Below the pieces are notes generated by a model. The model was not told the DNA's origin, ran no database searches, and worked only from the letters and a program-made list of their open reading frames with translations. From Agromyces atrinae (GTDB lineage: Bacteria; Actinomycetota; Actinomycetes; Actinomycetales; Microbacteriaceae), in assembly GCF_013407835.1 (NCBI RefSeq), contig NZ_JACCBI010000001.1:434001-498000 (forward strand): DNA of 64,000 nt, in the 5' to 3' direction. This document shows, one piece after another, positions 8,770 to 17,074 of this stretch (positions are counted from its first letter, which is position 1; each line of letters begins with the position of its first letter). The position numbers and the translations under genes were made by a program.

Positions 8770-9552
8770 GTGCCGGCGCCTGACGCGTTCGACGTGCGTG
8801 AGTTCGCGCGTACGGCGCAGGGGCGACTCCGTGACGAGTGGAGCGCGGCGGAGCTCGGCGGTGTGGCGCCGAGCGATCTCCGGATGATCACGTTCCTCCT
8901 CCGCATCGAGGGCGGCACCATGGCGTACCTCCGGAACGTGCTCGTGACGCCGATGCACAAGGACGCGCGGGTCACGGCGTTCCTCGTGACGTGGGCGTTT
9001 GAGAAGTTCTGGATCGCCGATGCCCTCGGCTTCGTGCTCGACGCGAACGGTGCGGCGGTCCCGGCTGCGACGGGCGCGGTCGAACCGCGGCCGAGTGGTC
9101 GGTCGAGGCGCGGGCCGGTGTCGCGCGCCGTGGGCGCGATCGCCTCGGGAGAGACGCTTATCGCCGCTCATCTCGCCTCGAGCCTCGTGAGCGATGCCGT
9201 CGTGCGCGCGGGGTACGCGACGCTCGCGGCATCCACACCGGCGGTCGCCGCCGTCGCTGCGCGCCTGAGCGCGGTCGACGAACGTCACGCACGCTTCTTC
9301 AGATCCGAGGTCGATCGGCGGCTCGCCGCCTCGGCGCGTGCCGTGTCGCTGGCGCAGCGCGAACTGCGGCGCGAGACCTATCCGCTCGGCGCCGCCGACC
9401 TCTCGGACGACGAACGCCGCTTCTTCGGTTCCCGACTCGCCGAGTCGGGAGCGGATGCGCTGCTCGAGGCCGAGCTCCGTGACGTCGGACACGTCGATGC
9501 GCCGACGATTGATCGCGTGATGTCGGGGCTCCTCCGTCATCCGTCGCCGTAG
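8770..9552 (+). CDS. Ferritin-like (acyl-ACP-desaturase-like) protein with degenerate iron site
   Basis: A 260-residue all-helical protein clearly paralogous to the next gene, with gapless stretches of similarity over the four ligand helices. Where the neighbour has a full set of di-iron ligands (E45, E77, H80, E141, E171, H174), this copy has E47, K79, I82, D142, D170 and H173. The EExxH element is therefore lost and two further ligands are shortened to Asp. It probably does not hold a normal di-iron centre and may be a partner or regulator of the other copy. The GTG start 4 bases after the DUF1801 stop is chosen; the much longer upstream extension is a shadow of other genes. Confidence 0.68.
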   Translation: MPAPDAFDVREFARTAQGRLRDEWSAAELGGVAPSDLRMITFLLRIEGGTMAYLRNVLVTPMHKDARVTAFLVTWAFEKFWIADALGFVLDANGAAVPAATGAVEPRPSGRSRRGPVSRAVGAIASGETLIAAHLASSLVSDAVVRAGYATLAASTPAVAAVAARLSAVDERHARFFRSEVDRRLAASARAVSLAQRELRRETYPLGAADLSDDERRFFGSRLAESGADALLEAELRDVGHVDAPTIDRVMSGLLRHPSP

Positions 9553-9555
9553 ACT
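9550..9555 (+). promoter_or_regulatory. Candidate -10 for the second ferritin-like gene
   Basis: TAGACT overlaps the stop codon of the preceding gene. The following leader of about 22 bases includes a GGGAGG ribosome site before the GTG at 9584. Confidence 0.4.
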
Positions 9556-9583
9556 GACCCCACGATTCCGCTGGGAGGACGCC

Positions 9584-10375
9584 GTGGCCTTCGACATCGA
9601 CCGGTACGCCGAGACATCCGTCGCCGTCGCGTGGGACGACCTCGACTTCGAGTCCTTCCGCACGAACCCGCTGCCGTCCGACTCGCTCCGCACCCTCCGC
9701 TACATGACCGACGTCGAGTACCACACGGTCTGCTACACGCGCGATCTGCTGACGACCCCGTCGCACCGCGAGGCCGACGTGAGCGCGTTCATGACGATGT
9801 GGAACCGCGAGGAGTTCTGGCACGGCGAGGCCCTCGCCGCGGTCCTCGCGCTCCACGACATCACCGTCGATTTCGACGAGATCAAGGCGGGGCGGCTGAA
9901 GCTCGGTTGGAAGGACCGCCTCGACCCCATCAAGCAATCGGTGCTCGGCGCACTCGTCGGCGACGACTTCATCGCCGTGCACATGTCATGGGGTGCGGCC
10001 AACGAGTGGTCGGCGATCACCGCGTACAACCGCATGGCCGCACTCGAGGAGCACCCGGTGCTCGCCGAGCTGCTCCGTCGCATCGCGAAGCAGGAGGCCC
10101 GCCACGTCGCGTTCTACACGTCACAGGCGCGTGTGCGTCTCGCGGCGAGTCCGCGGGCGCAGAAGATCACCCGATTTGCACTCAGCCGCTTCTGGGCGCC
10201 CGTCGGTTCGAGCATCATGGACCCGGTCGAGGTGTCGCACGTCATGGGTCAGCTCATGAGCGGACCCGAGGGGCGGAAGGCCGCGAAGAAGGTCGACGAC
10301 TCGATCAGCGGCATGCCCGGCCTCGAGGGCCTCACGATCGTGCAGGACGCGCTCGATTCGCTCGGCGTCGCCTGA
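9584..10375 (+). CDS. Ferritin-like, acyl-ACP-desaturase-like di-iron protein
   Basis: A 263-residue helical protein with two EExxH-type motifs: REEFWHGEAL at about 75-84 and KQEARHVAFY at about 169-178. These, with E45 and E141, match the ligand order of soluble acyl-ACP desaturases and other R2-like di-iron proteins (E, ExxH, E, ExxH). I infer a di-iron oxygen-activating protein; whether it desaturates fatty acids, oxidises another substrate or stores iron is unknown. It is shorter than plant or DesA desaturases. The GTG start has a GGGAGG ribosome site. It ends in a hairpin shared with the convergent relQ-like gene. Confidence 0.65.
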   Translation: MAFDIDRYAETSVAVAWDDLDFESFRTNPLPSDSLRTLRYMTDVEYHTVCYTRDLLTTPSHREADVSAFMTMWNREEFWHGEALAAVLALHDITVDFDEIKAGRLKLGWKDRLDPIKQSVLGALVGDDFIAVHMSWGAANEWSAITAYNRMAALEEHPVLAELLRRIAKQEARHVAFYTSQARVRLAASPRAQKITRFALSRFWAPVGSSIMDPVEVSHVMGQLMSGPEGRKAAKKVDDSISGMPGLEGLTIVQDALDSLGVA

Positions 10376-10387
10376 GCGGTTCAGGCG
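10369..10387. terminator. Compact hairpin spanning two convergent stop codons
   Basis: Perfect inverted repeat CGCCTGA/TCAGGCG with a 5-base loop. The left arm contains the TGA of the ferritin-like gene and the right arm the stop of the convergent alarmone synthetase. Neither strand has a good T-tract, so it may act as a weak bidirectional terminator or as a 3'-end protector. Confidence 0.5.
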
Positions 10388-11136
10388 AGGCGCGTGGTGC
10401 TCGAGGGCAGTCGCTTCGAGGTGCCCGCGATGTCGCCGTGCACCTCGATGTGCAGGCGCTCCATGCGCTCGTCGAGTTCGGCGGCCGTGTGGGCCGCATC
10501 GGTCAGGCGCTCGAGGAGCGACTCGGGCACCTGCTTGTCGTACTTGTAGTAGATCTTGTGCTCGAGGCTCGCCCAGAAGTCCATCGCGATCGTGCGGATC
10601 TGCACCTCGACCGCGACGGGCTCAGGGCCCGTCGAAAGGAAGACGGGCACCTCGACGATGACGTGGAGGCTCTTGTAGCCGTTCGGCTTCGGCTCGGCGA
10701 TGTAGTCCTTGACGGTGAGGACCCGCACGTCCTCCTGATTCGTCAGCAGCTCGAAGAGCCGGTAGACGTCGGAGACGAAGCTGCAGGTCACGCGCACGCC
10801 GGCGATGTCGGTGATCGTCGCGCGGATCGACTCGAACGACGGCTCGATGCCCTTCCGCGAGACCTTGTCGATGACGCCCTCGAGGGTCTTCAGACGGCTC
10901 GAGATGTGCTCGATGGGGTTGTAGTCGTGCGCCTGGCTGAACTCCTCGCGGAGGATCGACAGCTTCGTGATGACCTCGTCCATGCCGAACTTGTAGCGCA
11001 GCATGAACCGCTCGGTCTCTTCGCGGAGGGCGCGCATCTCGTCGAGGGTCTCGCCGTCGAGCGAAGCGAGGGTGCGGCGGGCGCGGAGCGTGAGGAGGCC
11101 GGCTGAACTGGGGACGGCGTCGTCGATCGAGGTCAC
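10381..11136 (-). CDS. Small alarmone synthetase (RelQ/YjbM-like (p)ppGpp synthetase)
   Basis: A 251-residue single-domain member of the RelA/SpoT synthetase family, without the hydrolase, TGS or ACT domains of a long Rel. The core has DIAGVRVTCSFVSDVYRL, the KDYIAEPKPNGYKSLHV loop (pyrophosphate transfer and substrate stacking tyrosine), and VEVQIRTIAMDFWASLEH with the catalytic glutamate and ExQIRT motif. It should make pppGpp or ppGpp from ATP and GTP or GDP under stress. The start is GTG at 11136 with a TACGGT box 6 bases upstream, so the message is probably leaderless. Confidence 0.88.
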   Translation of the reverse strand: MTSIDDAVPSSAGLLTLRARRTLASLDGETLDEMRALREETERFMLRYKFGMDEVITKLSILREEFSQAHDYNPIEHISSRLKTLEGVIDKVSRKGIEPSFESIRATITDIAGVRVTCSFVSDVYRLFELLTNQEDVRVLTVKDYIAEPKPNGYKSLHVIVEVPVFLSTGPEPVAVEVQIRTIAMDFWASLEHKIYYKYDKQVPESLLERLTDAAHTAAELDERMERLHIEVHGDIAGTSKRLPSSTTRLA

Positions 11137-11158
11137 ACGTCAACCGTACGACGTGACC
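11131..11158 (-). promoter_or_regulatory. Leaderless -10 plus inverted repeat at the alarmone synthetase start
   Basis: On the minus strand TACGGT (11148-11143) ends 6 bases before the GTG. The element lies in the loop of an imperfect inverted repeat: GGTCAC-GTC on one side and its complement, with a 2-base bulge, on the other. The start codon is in one arm. It could be an operator or an RNA fold. Confidence 0.42.
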
Positions 11159-11176
11159 CTGAACGATTGGCCTGAT

Positions 11177-11557
11177 TCACTCGCCGTCGAGGTAGAACCA
11201 CGCGCCGTCCTCGCGCACGAAACGGCTCGTCTCGTGCTGAGAGCCCCGCGCATCGGGGCCGCGGTAGTAGGCCGTGAAGGCGACGACGCCCGCGGTTTCG
11301 AGAGGTCCGCCCGCCTCGGTGCGCTCGATGTCGAGCCGGTACCAGCGGATGTCGGCGTCGAGGTCGATCGTCTCGGGGCGCGTCGACGGGTGCCAGGTGC
11401 GCACGAGGTAGTCGGCGTCGCTCACCGCGAATGCGCTGAACCTCGATCGCATGAGCTGCACCGCCGTCGGTGCTACGCGCTCTCCGCGGTGCAGCGGACC
11501 GCAGCACTCGCCCCAGGTCAGGCCGCTCAGGCAGGGGCAGCGCAGCGTGTCATCCAT
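11177..11557 (-). CDS. YchJ-like (UPF0225) zinc-motif protein
   Basis: A protein of 126 residues from the chosen ATG. The N-terminus has CPCLSGLTWGECCGPLH, an SEC-C-like metal site with CPC and CC, followed by LMRSRFSAFAVSDADYLVRTWHPSTRP, which is the hallmark of the YchJ family. The C-terminal SRFVREDGAWFYLDGE is also conserved. Function is unknown; SEC-C motifs elsewhere bind zinc and mediate protein contacts. The frame is open back to 11593, but MDDTLRCPC matches family starts. A GGAGGG directly abuts this ATG, so the exact start remains uncertain. Confidence 0.82.
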   Translation of the reverse strand: MDDTLRCPCLSGLTWGECCGPLHRGERVAPTAVQLMRSRFSAFAVSDADYLVRTWHPSTRPETIDLDADIRWYRLDIERTEAGGPLETAGVVAFTAYYRGPDARGSQHETSRFVREDGAWFYLDGE

Positions 11558-11692
11558 CCCTCCATTCTCATGGTTCACCCGGGCTCTCCCCATGGCACGT
11601 CCAGAATCGTCGGTGAGACTGTCGGCTTTGCGTCATCCGCCTGCTCGGATGTCGCCTCCCTGCCCCCGACCGGAAGCCGACACCCCTCCCCG

Positions 11693-12499
11693 ATGCAGCC
11701 CCCCATGCCCGAGAACCCGCCCGTGCCCACCCGTGCCGCCCTTCGTCGCAGCCGATCGCGACGCCGCAGGATCCAGGTCGCCGCCGCCTCGCTCGTCGCC
11801 CTGGGAGCGATCGCCGGGTCGGGCGTCGCCGTCCACGGCGCCATCCAGACCCAGTCCGCCGAGGCCGCGACCCGCGTGCTCACGGATGCCGGCGGCTTCT
11901 CGCACGATCAGCTCGAGGTGTACGACGCGATCGGCGAGGCTCGCACCCATCGGGCAGCTGAGACGACCATCGCGATGGCCGAGGACGCCCTCGCGGCCGC
12001 CGACGGCAAGGTCGACGCGTCGTCGCTCGCGGCATCCGTCGCCTCGCTCGGCGAGTACACCTCGCTCGACGCGAGCGCGGTCGCCTCCCTCGCCCAACAG
12101 ACCCGCGAGCAGATCGAATCCACCCAGTCGGCCGTCGCCGCCTACGAGCAAGCCGAGGCGGAAGCCGCTGCCGCTCTCGCCGCGGCCAACACCCCCGACG
12201 GCGCGCGAGCGACGGCCGCGGCCCTCGCCTCCGAGCTGTACGGGTGGGGCAGCGGCGAGTTCAGCTGCCTCAACAGCCTGTGGCAGAAGGAATCGGGCTG
12301 GAACTACCAGGCGTACAACGCGTCGAGCGGCGCGACAGGCATTCCCCAGTCGTTGCCCGGAAGCAAGATGGCGACCGCCGGAGCGGACTGGGAGACGAAC
12401 GCCGCGACGCAGATCCGCTGGGGCCTCGACTACATCGCGCGCGCCTACGGTTCGCCGTGCTCGGCCTGGTCGCATTCGCAAGCGGTGAACTGGTACTGA
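11693..12499 (+). CDS. Secreted lytic transglycosylase-like protein
   Basis: A 268-residue exported protein. After a basic patch (RRSRSRRRR) comes a hydrophobic signal segment VAAASLVALGAIAGSGVAV. The middle is an Ala/Glu-rich, probably coiled-coil region. The C-terminal ~75 residues form a transglycosylase-like fold: WQKESGWNYQAYN holds the likely catalytic glutamate, followed by SSGATGIPQSLPGSKM and WGLDYIARAYGSPCSAW. It probably cleaves peptidoglycan or acts as a cell-surface aggregation factor. The ATG at 11693 is the most likely start; a longer version from an upstream in-frame start is possible. A strong hairpin follows. Confidence 0.75.
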   Translation: MQPPMPENPPVPTRAALRRSRSRRRRIQVAAASLVALGAIAGSGVAVHGAIQTQSAEAATRVLTDAGGFSHDQLEVYDAIGEARTHRAAETTIAMAEDALAAADGKVDASSLAASVASLGEYTSLDASAVASLAQQTREQIESTQSAVAAYEQAEAEAAAALAAANTPDGARATAAALASELYGWGSGEFSCLNSLWQKESGWNYQAYNASSGATGIPQSLPGSKMATAGADWETNAATQIRWGLDYIARAYGSPCSAWSHSQAVNWY

Positions 12500-12504
12500 C
12501 GACA

Positions 12505-12534
12505 CGAAGGCGGGACCCTGGGGTCCCGCCTTCG
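12505..12534. terminator. Bidirectional terminator hairpin
   Basis: A 13-base perfect stem with a CTGG loop, containing GAAGGCGGGACC and its complement. It lies between two convergent genes: the transglycosylase (stop at 12499) and the nucleotidase fusion (stop at 12551). Confidence 0.8.
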
Positions 12535-12550
12535 CTTCGTGCGTGCGCTG

Positions 12551-15500
12551 CTAGACGTCGGTCGCGGCCGAGCGGCGTCGACGCTGCAGGAGCAGCAGGC
12601 CGCCCGCGAGCAGTGCGACGACGACGGCGAGAGCCGCCCCGATCGACACGCCCGTGCTCGCGAGATCGCCCGGCGTCGGCGCGGAGCCCGGCGTTCCGGA
12701 GCCGGCCCCCGGGCCGCCGCCCGGGCCTTCGGCGGCGACGACCGTCACGGCGACCTCGATCGGCTCGAGGCCGACCGAGTCGATGACGAGTCGGTGTGCG
12801 CCGAGCTCGATGTCGGCCGGGATCGCGATCTCGAACGACGTCGACCCCGTGGCGTCGGCCGCGGGCACCTCGGCGACGATCGGCTGCGAGTACAGCGTCG
12901 CCGTGATCTGCTGACCCTCGGTGAGACCGGTGACGGTCGCCTTCAGCGTGTCGCCGGGGGAGAGGGTCGCCGCCTCGAGAGCGACATCCGCCCAGTCGGT
13001 TCCCGCCACGACGGCACGGCCGAGCGGTGCGGGGTCGACGCCCTCGAACTCCTGGAAGTACGAGACCGCCGCGACGAGGTCGATCTGACCCGTGTCGGCG
13101 CGGTTCGCCCCCGAGGCGAGAGTCGAGAAGTTGTCGCCTCCGCCCGCGAGGAACGAGTTCACGGCGACGCGGAAGACGTCGTCGCTCTCGATCGCGGCAC
13201 CCTCGAACGACATCGAGACGATGTGCTCGCCGCGGGCGGCGTCGGGCTCGTAGACGTAGCTGAAGCCCTCCGAGACGCCGAGGTGGAGCTTCGGGCGGCT
13301 CGAGCCGTCGGGCTGCCACTGCTCCTCGAGCACCGACTTCAGCTGCGCTCCCGTGAGGTCCATCGTGACGAGGGTGTTGCCGAACGGCTGGGTCTCGGCC
13401 ACGTCGCGGTAGGTCACGACGCCATCGGTTCCGTAGATCAGGTCGGCACGCACGCCGCCCGGATTCATGAGGGCGATCTGCGCCGGGGTACCGCCGAACG
13501 ACTCGTTCGACGTCGCCCACAGCTGCTGATCGGCGACGAGGTTGCCGAGCGACGACTCGACACCGCGATCCGAGCCCGACGGCGTTCCGCCGCGCAGGAT
13601 GTCGGCCGAGATGGTGCCGATGGGGCGGGCGCCGACGGTCTCGGCCTCGGCGACGGCGGCGGCGACGATCGCCGCGACCTCGGCGTTCTCCGGGAAGAGC
13701 GGCGCGGTTCCGTCGTGCAGGGGGACGATCGCGCCGTCTGCCGCGAGCACGCGGCCGTCGGCCGGGTCGACCTCGAGGGTCAGGCGACCGAGGTCGCTTC
13801 CGTACTTACCGGCCTGGATGACGGGACGCTCGACGCCCTCGGCCCAGCCGTCGACCGCGAACGAGCACGAGTACACCTGGTGCGTGTGCGCCGAGACGAT
13901 CGCGTCGATCGACGGCGATGCACCGCGCGCGAGGGCGCCGAAGTCGCTCGTCGACGCCGCGAGGTCGTCGCACGAGGTCGTCGCGTTGCCGTCGTGGGCG
14001 AGGAGCACGATGACGTCGGCCTCACCGTTCGCAGAGTCCCCGTCGCTCAACTGGGTGGCGACGCGGTTGGCGGCCTCCAGTTGGTCGCCGAACTCGATGT
14101 CGGCGATTCCGGCCGGATCGACCATGTTCGCCGTGTCGGGGGTGACCGTGCCGATGAAGGCGACGCTCACGCCGTCCTTCTCGGTGATCCAGTACTCGTC
14201 GAGAACCGGTGTCGTCGTCCCTGCGGCGTAGACGTTCGCACCGAGCGCGTAGCGCGAGTCGCCGTACCGCGGGATCACGCGATCCTCGAGATCACTCCAT
14301 CCGGCGTCGAACTCGTGGTTGCCGACGGCGCCGACGTCGAGGCTCGAGGCGATGAGCGCGTCGATCGTCGGGTTGTCCTGCTGCGAGAACGACGTGAACG
14401 TCGAGGCGCCGATCGCGTCTCCGGCTGAGGCGAAGATCGTGTTCGGGTTCTCGGCGCGCAGCGTGTCGACTGCCCCGGCGAGCACGGCCGCGCCCGCGAT
14501 GCGGTCGGAGCCGCCCGCGAGTTCGAGCCTGCCGTGGAAGTCGTTGACGGTCAGGATGTCGATCGTCGTCGTGGCGGGGGCGTCGAGGTCCTCGATCTCG
14601 AAGAGCGTCGTGGTGCCCGAGACCTCGTTGCCGACCGCGAGGAGCGGCACACCCGTGGGGGAGACGTCGGAGGGGATGAAGGTGAGCCCCTCCGGTCCGA
14701 GGTCGCCCGCGGCCGAGCCGGTCGCCGTGAAGTCGCGGTTGTTGACGTAGGTGACGAACGTCGAGTCGACCGGGTCGGTGATGTCGTAGACCGCGATGCC
14801 GCCGACGCGCTCGAAACCGATGAACGCGTACGTGCGGTCGCCGACCTGCCCGATCGTGATCCCCTCGGGCTCCGGACCCTTGTCGTCGCTTCGTCCTTCG
14901 ACGTTCGACTCGGAGTGGTTGGAGTTGAAGTACTCGGGTGCGGCGGCGTTCGTGATGCGCTCGAAGTCCTCACCGGAATCGAAGACCTGCTCGCCGCTCG
15001 TGGTCCAGATCGAGAACGATCGGGTGCCGAAGGCGTAGAGCTCGGTGTAGCAGCCCTGTGTCTCGTCGAAGCCGTTCTCGGTCGTGACGTTGAGGCGACC
15101 GAGGTCGGCGTCACCCAGCAGGCCCGCGAGCGGGCTGTCGGCGCACACCGGTCCGCGACCGTTCTGGGCGATGCTCTTCGCACGGGTGCCCTCGACGTAG
15201 TCGCCCCACTCGCGCGCGTCGCCCTCGTTCGCGGTCACGAGGTGGGTCGTGTCGCCCGCGCGGTACGCCTGCATGCCATCGGGCATGGGGATGCCGCGAA
15301 GACCCGGGACGGTGCGGATGTCGAAGCCGGAGCCGCGGTCGGACGGGTCGATGCCGTGGCCGTCCTGCCCGTGGTCGGCGAATCCGAGGGGGTGGATGTC
15401 GGTGACGGTCGCCGTCGCGAGGTCGACGACGGCGACCGCATTGGCCTCCTGCAGAGCGGCGTAGGCCGTTCCACCGTCAATAGCGATGTACTCGGGCTCG

Positions 15501-16264
15501 AGGTTGCGCGAGACCGGCAGATCGTCGCCGTGCGGAGTCGGACCGAAGACGCGGACGTCCTCGTGGAGCGTCTTCGAACCGGCTGCCTCGAACTCGTGGA
15601 AGTCGGCGATGCGGACATCCGACTGCTGCGGGGCGGCGACCGTCGACGGAAGCGAGACGACGCCGATCGAGCCCTCGGGGTCGATCGTGAAGTCATCGTT
15701 CGGCTCGCCCTCGTTCGCGACGACGGCGACCGAGCCGTCCTCGGACAGGGTCACCATGTCGGGGAGTGCGCCCACACTCACCGAGCCGAGCGGGGCAGCG
15801 GCGTCGCTGTCGGCGTCGAAGAAGAGGAGGGAGCCCGGGTCGGTCTTGACCGGGTTCTCGAGGGCGACGACACCGAGGCCGTCGGCTCGGATCGCGACCG
15901 AGTTCGCGACGCCGTCACCGGTGAGCGTGTAGAGCTTGACCGGCGTGGTGGGGTCGGAGACGTCGAGCACATCGACGGCGCCGGCCTGGGCGTTCACGAC
16001 GTAGAGACGCTCGCCGTGATAGGCGACGATCTCCGCGGCGGACTCGTCGAACACCCCGCTCTCGTAGGTGCCGATCGGAGTGAGCGACAGGCGTGCGTCA
16101 TCCGCCGAGTGACGGATCGGCTCGGCGACGGCGGTCGTCGACGCCGCGACGGTAATCGCGGGTGCCGCGAGCGCGGGAGGTGCAGCGAGGCACGCCGCGA
16201 CCGCGACGACCCCGCCGAGGGCGGGAAGGAAGAGTGAACGGGTCCTCGATCGAGGCACAGACAT
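12551..16264 (-). CDS. Wall-anchored choice-of-anchor-I beta-propeller / 5'-nucleotidase fusion
   Basis: A 1237-residue exported protein. The signal peptide ends near ALAAPAI. Residues ~50-560 form a propeller-like part of the choice-of-anchor I type (repeats of the form LYVVNAQAGAVDVLDVSDP). Residues ~575-1090 are a UshA-type metallophosphoesterase and 5'-nucleotidase: ILTVNDFHGRLE, SAGDAIGAS, VGNHEFDAGW, LLAHDGN and SAHTHQVY carry the metal ligands, and GGDNFSTL is the nucleotidase substrate site. A beta-sandwich follows, then LASTG at 12650-12664, a hydrophobic helix and RRRR. LAxTG is the sortase E sorting signal of Actinobacteria. It probably hydrolyses extracellular nucleotides at the wall. 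Confidence 0.85.
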   Translation of the reverse strand: MSVPRSRTRSLFLPALGGVVAVAACLAAPPALAAPAITVAASTTAVAEPIRHSADDARLSLTPIGTYESGVFDESAAEIVAYHGERLYVVNAQAGAVDVLDVSDPTTPVKLYTLTGDGVANSVAIRADGLGVVALENPVKTDPGSLLFFDADSDAAAPLGSVSVGALPDMVTLSEDGSVAVVANEGEPNDDFTIDPEGSIGVVSLPSTVAAPQQSDVRIADFHEFEAAGSKTLHEDVRVFGPTPHGDDLPVSRNLEPEYIAIDGGTAYAALQEANAVAVVDLATATVTDIHPLGFADHGQDGHGIDPSDRGSGFDIRTVPGLRGIPMPDGMQAYRAGDTTHLVTANEGDAREWGDYVEGTRAKSIAQNGRGPVCADSPLAGLLGDADLGRLNVTTENGFDETQGCYTELYAFGTRSFSIWTTSGEQVFDSGEDFERITNAAAPEYFNSNHSESNVEGRSDDKGPEPEGITIGQVGDRTYAFIGFERVGGIAVYDITDPVDSTFVTYVNNRDFTATGSAAGDLGPEGLTFIPSDVSPTGVPLLAVGNEVSGTTTLFEIEDLDAPATTTIDILTVNDFHGRLELAGGSDRIAGAAVLAGAVDTLRAENPNTIFASAGDAIGASTFTSFSQQDNPTIDALIASSLDVGAVGNHEFDAGWSDLEDRVIPRYGDSRYALGANVYAAGTTTPVLDEYWITEKDGVSVAFIGTVTPDTANMVDPAGIADIEFGDQLEAANRVATQLSDGDSANGEADVIVLLAHDGNATTSCDDLAASTSDFGALARGASPSIDAIVSAHTHQVYSCSFAVDGWAEGVERPVIQAGKYGSDLGRLTLEVDPADGRVLAADGAIVPLHDGTAPLFPENAEVAAIVAAAVAEAETVGARPIGTISADILRGGTPSGSDRGVESSLGNLVADQQLWATSNESFGGTPAQIALMNPGGVRADLIYGTDGVVTYRDVAETQPFGNTLVTMDLTGAQLKSVLEEQWQPDGSSRPKLHLGVSEGFSYVYEPDAARGEHIVSMSFEGAAIESDDVFRVAVNSFLAGGGDNFSTLASGANRADTGQIDLVAAVSYFQEFEGVDPAPLGRAVVAGTDWADVALEAATLSPGDTLKATVTGLTEGQQITATLYSQPIVAEVPAADATGSTSFEIAIPADIELGAHRLVIDSVGLEPIEVAVTVVAAEGPGGGPGAGSGTPGSAPTPGDLASTGVSIGAALAVVVALLAGGLLLLQRRRRSAATDV

Positions 16265-16371
16265 GGAGAGGCTCCAGGGACGGGGACGGTGGTCCCTTCA
16301 TTCCTACGAACCGTGGATGACCTGACGGTGAATGGCGTGTGGACACCGGGCGGTCATCGCATGCCCATCCG
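16265..16371. other. Non-coding gap upstream of the nucleotidase gene
   Basis: Holds the promoter region of the minus-strand nucleotidase gene. An AGGGAC/GTCCCT inverted repeat with a 10-base loop lies near 16276-16297. I cannot assign a clear -10 or -35. Confidence 0.35.
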
Positions 16372-16656
16372 TCAGCGGGAGAGGAGCGCGGTCTTCTCGG
16401 GGTGATCGTCGAACCACGCGCCGACGTACCAGCACATCGGAACGATGCGGCGCGAGCTCGACGACTCGATCTGCCCGACGGCCCACTCCACGAGGTCTCC
16501 CGCGTAGCCGTGCCCGCGCTGCGGAGGCGACGTGAACGCACGGGTGAGGGAGATCGCACCCTCGCGTTCGACGTAGTCGAGCGTGCTGAGGAGCGTCTCG
16601 TCGTCGTAGTAGGCGAAGCGAGAAGCATCGGGCTCGTGGGCGAAGCGCTTGCTCAT
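16372..16656 (-). CDS. Small GNAT-family N-acetyltransferase (NATD1-like)
   Basis: A 94-residue protein of the short GNAT subgroup related to human NATD1 and bacterial YjdJ. It contains DASRFAYYDDETLLSTLDYV, then SLTRAFTSPPQRGHGYAGDLVEWAV. The latter has the RGHGYAG acetyl-CoA pyrophosphate loop (motif A) and the P-x-x-R-G spacing of the family. RRIVPMCWYVGAWFDDHPE is the terminal strand and helix. The substrate is unknown. The start at 16656 gives the family N-terminus; a longer frame upstream is a shadow. It lies downstream of the S4 gene on the same strand. Confidence 0.8.
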   Translation of the reverse strand: MSKRFAHEPDASRFAYYDDETLLSTLDYVEREGAISLTRAFTSPPQRGHGYAGDLVEWAVGQIESSSSRRIVPMCWYVGAWFDDHPEKTALLSR

Positions 16657-16693
16657 CGCTCCATTGTCGCACCGCGTCGCGAGTGCGCGCCGG

Positions 16694-17074
16694 TCATTCG
16701 AGGTCGCGGCCCCGGAGCTTCTCGATGTCGCGGCGCTCACGCTTCGTCGGGCGCCCCGCACCGCGGTCGCGGACAGGCACGGCGGCCACCTCGGTGCGCG
16801 GCGGGGGAGGCGGAGTGAGGTCACGCAGGGCGCTCGCCGCGATCGTCGCGCCCACGCGCTTGACGATGAGCTTCTCGACGATCGCGATGCGGTCGAACCC
16901 GCTGATGCGCACGCGCACCTCGTCGCCGACCTTCAGGTTCTGTGCGGCCTTGGCACGGTCGCCGTTCACCCGCACGTGGCCGGCGCGGCACGCCGCCGTC
17001 GCGGCCGACCGCGTCTTATAGAACCGGGTCGCCCAGAGCCACGCATCGACCCGTGCGCTCGCCGCCTCGCTCAT
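16694..17074 (-). CDS. hslR: S4-domain RNA-binding protein (Hsp15-like)
   Basis: A 126-residue protein whose N-terminal half is an S4 domain: RVDAWLWATRFYKTRSAATAA, then RVNGDRAKAAQNLKVGDEVRV. This matches Hsp15, which rescues stalled 50S subunits with attached nascent chain in E. coli. The C-terminal tail is basic and Pro-rich (TPPPPP, then GRPTKRERRDIEKLRG), as in other actinobacterial homologs. The ATG overlaps the crtEb stop in an ATGA, so it is translated from the carotenoid operon message, an odd pairing that may only reflect genome compaction. Confidence 0.85.
   Translation of the reverse strand: MSEAASARVDAWLWATRFYKTRSAATAACRAGHVRVNGDRAKAAQNLKVGDEVRVRISGFDRIAIVEKLIVKRVGATIAASALRDLTPPPPPRTEVAAVPVRDRGAGRPTKRERRDIEKLRGRDLE

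Noticed and set aside
5254..10375. The accessory-looking genes here as a defence or secretion island
   Set aside because: Each belongs to a common housekeeping-type family, gaps are small and no recombinase or defence domain appears.
12539..16237. Long plus-strand open frames opposite the nucleotidase fusion
   Set aside because: Their translations are repetitive Arg/Asp/Val-rich strings typical of antisense high-GC frames, without motifs, and the minus-strand gene has full domain evidence.
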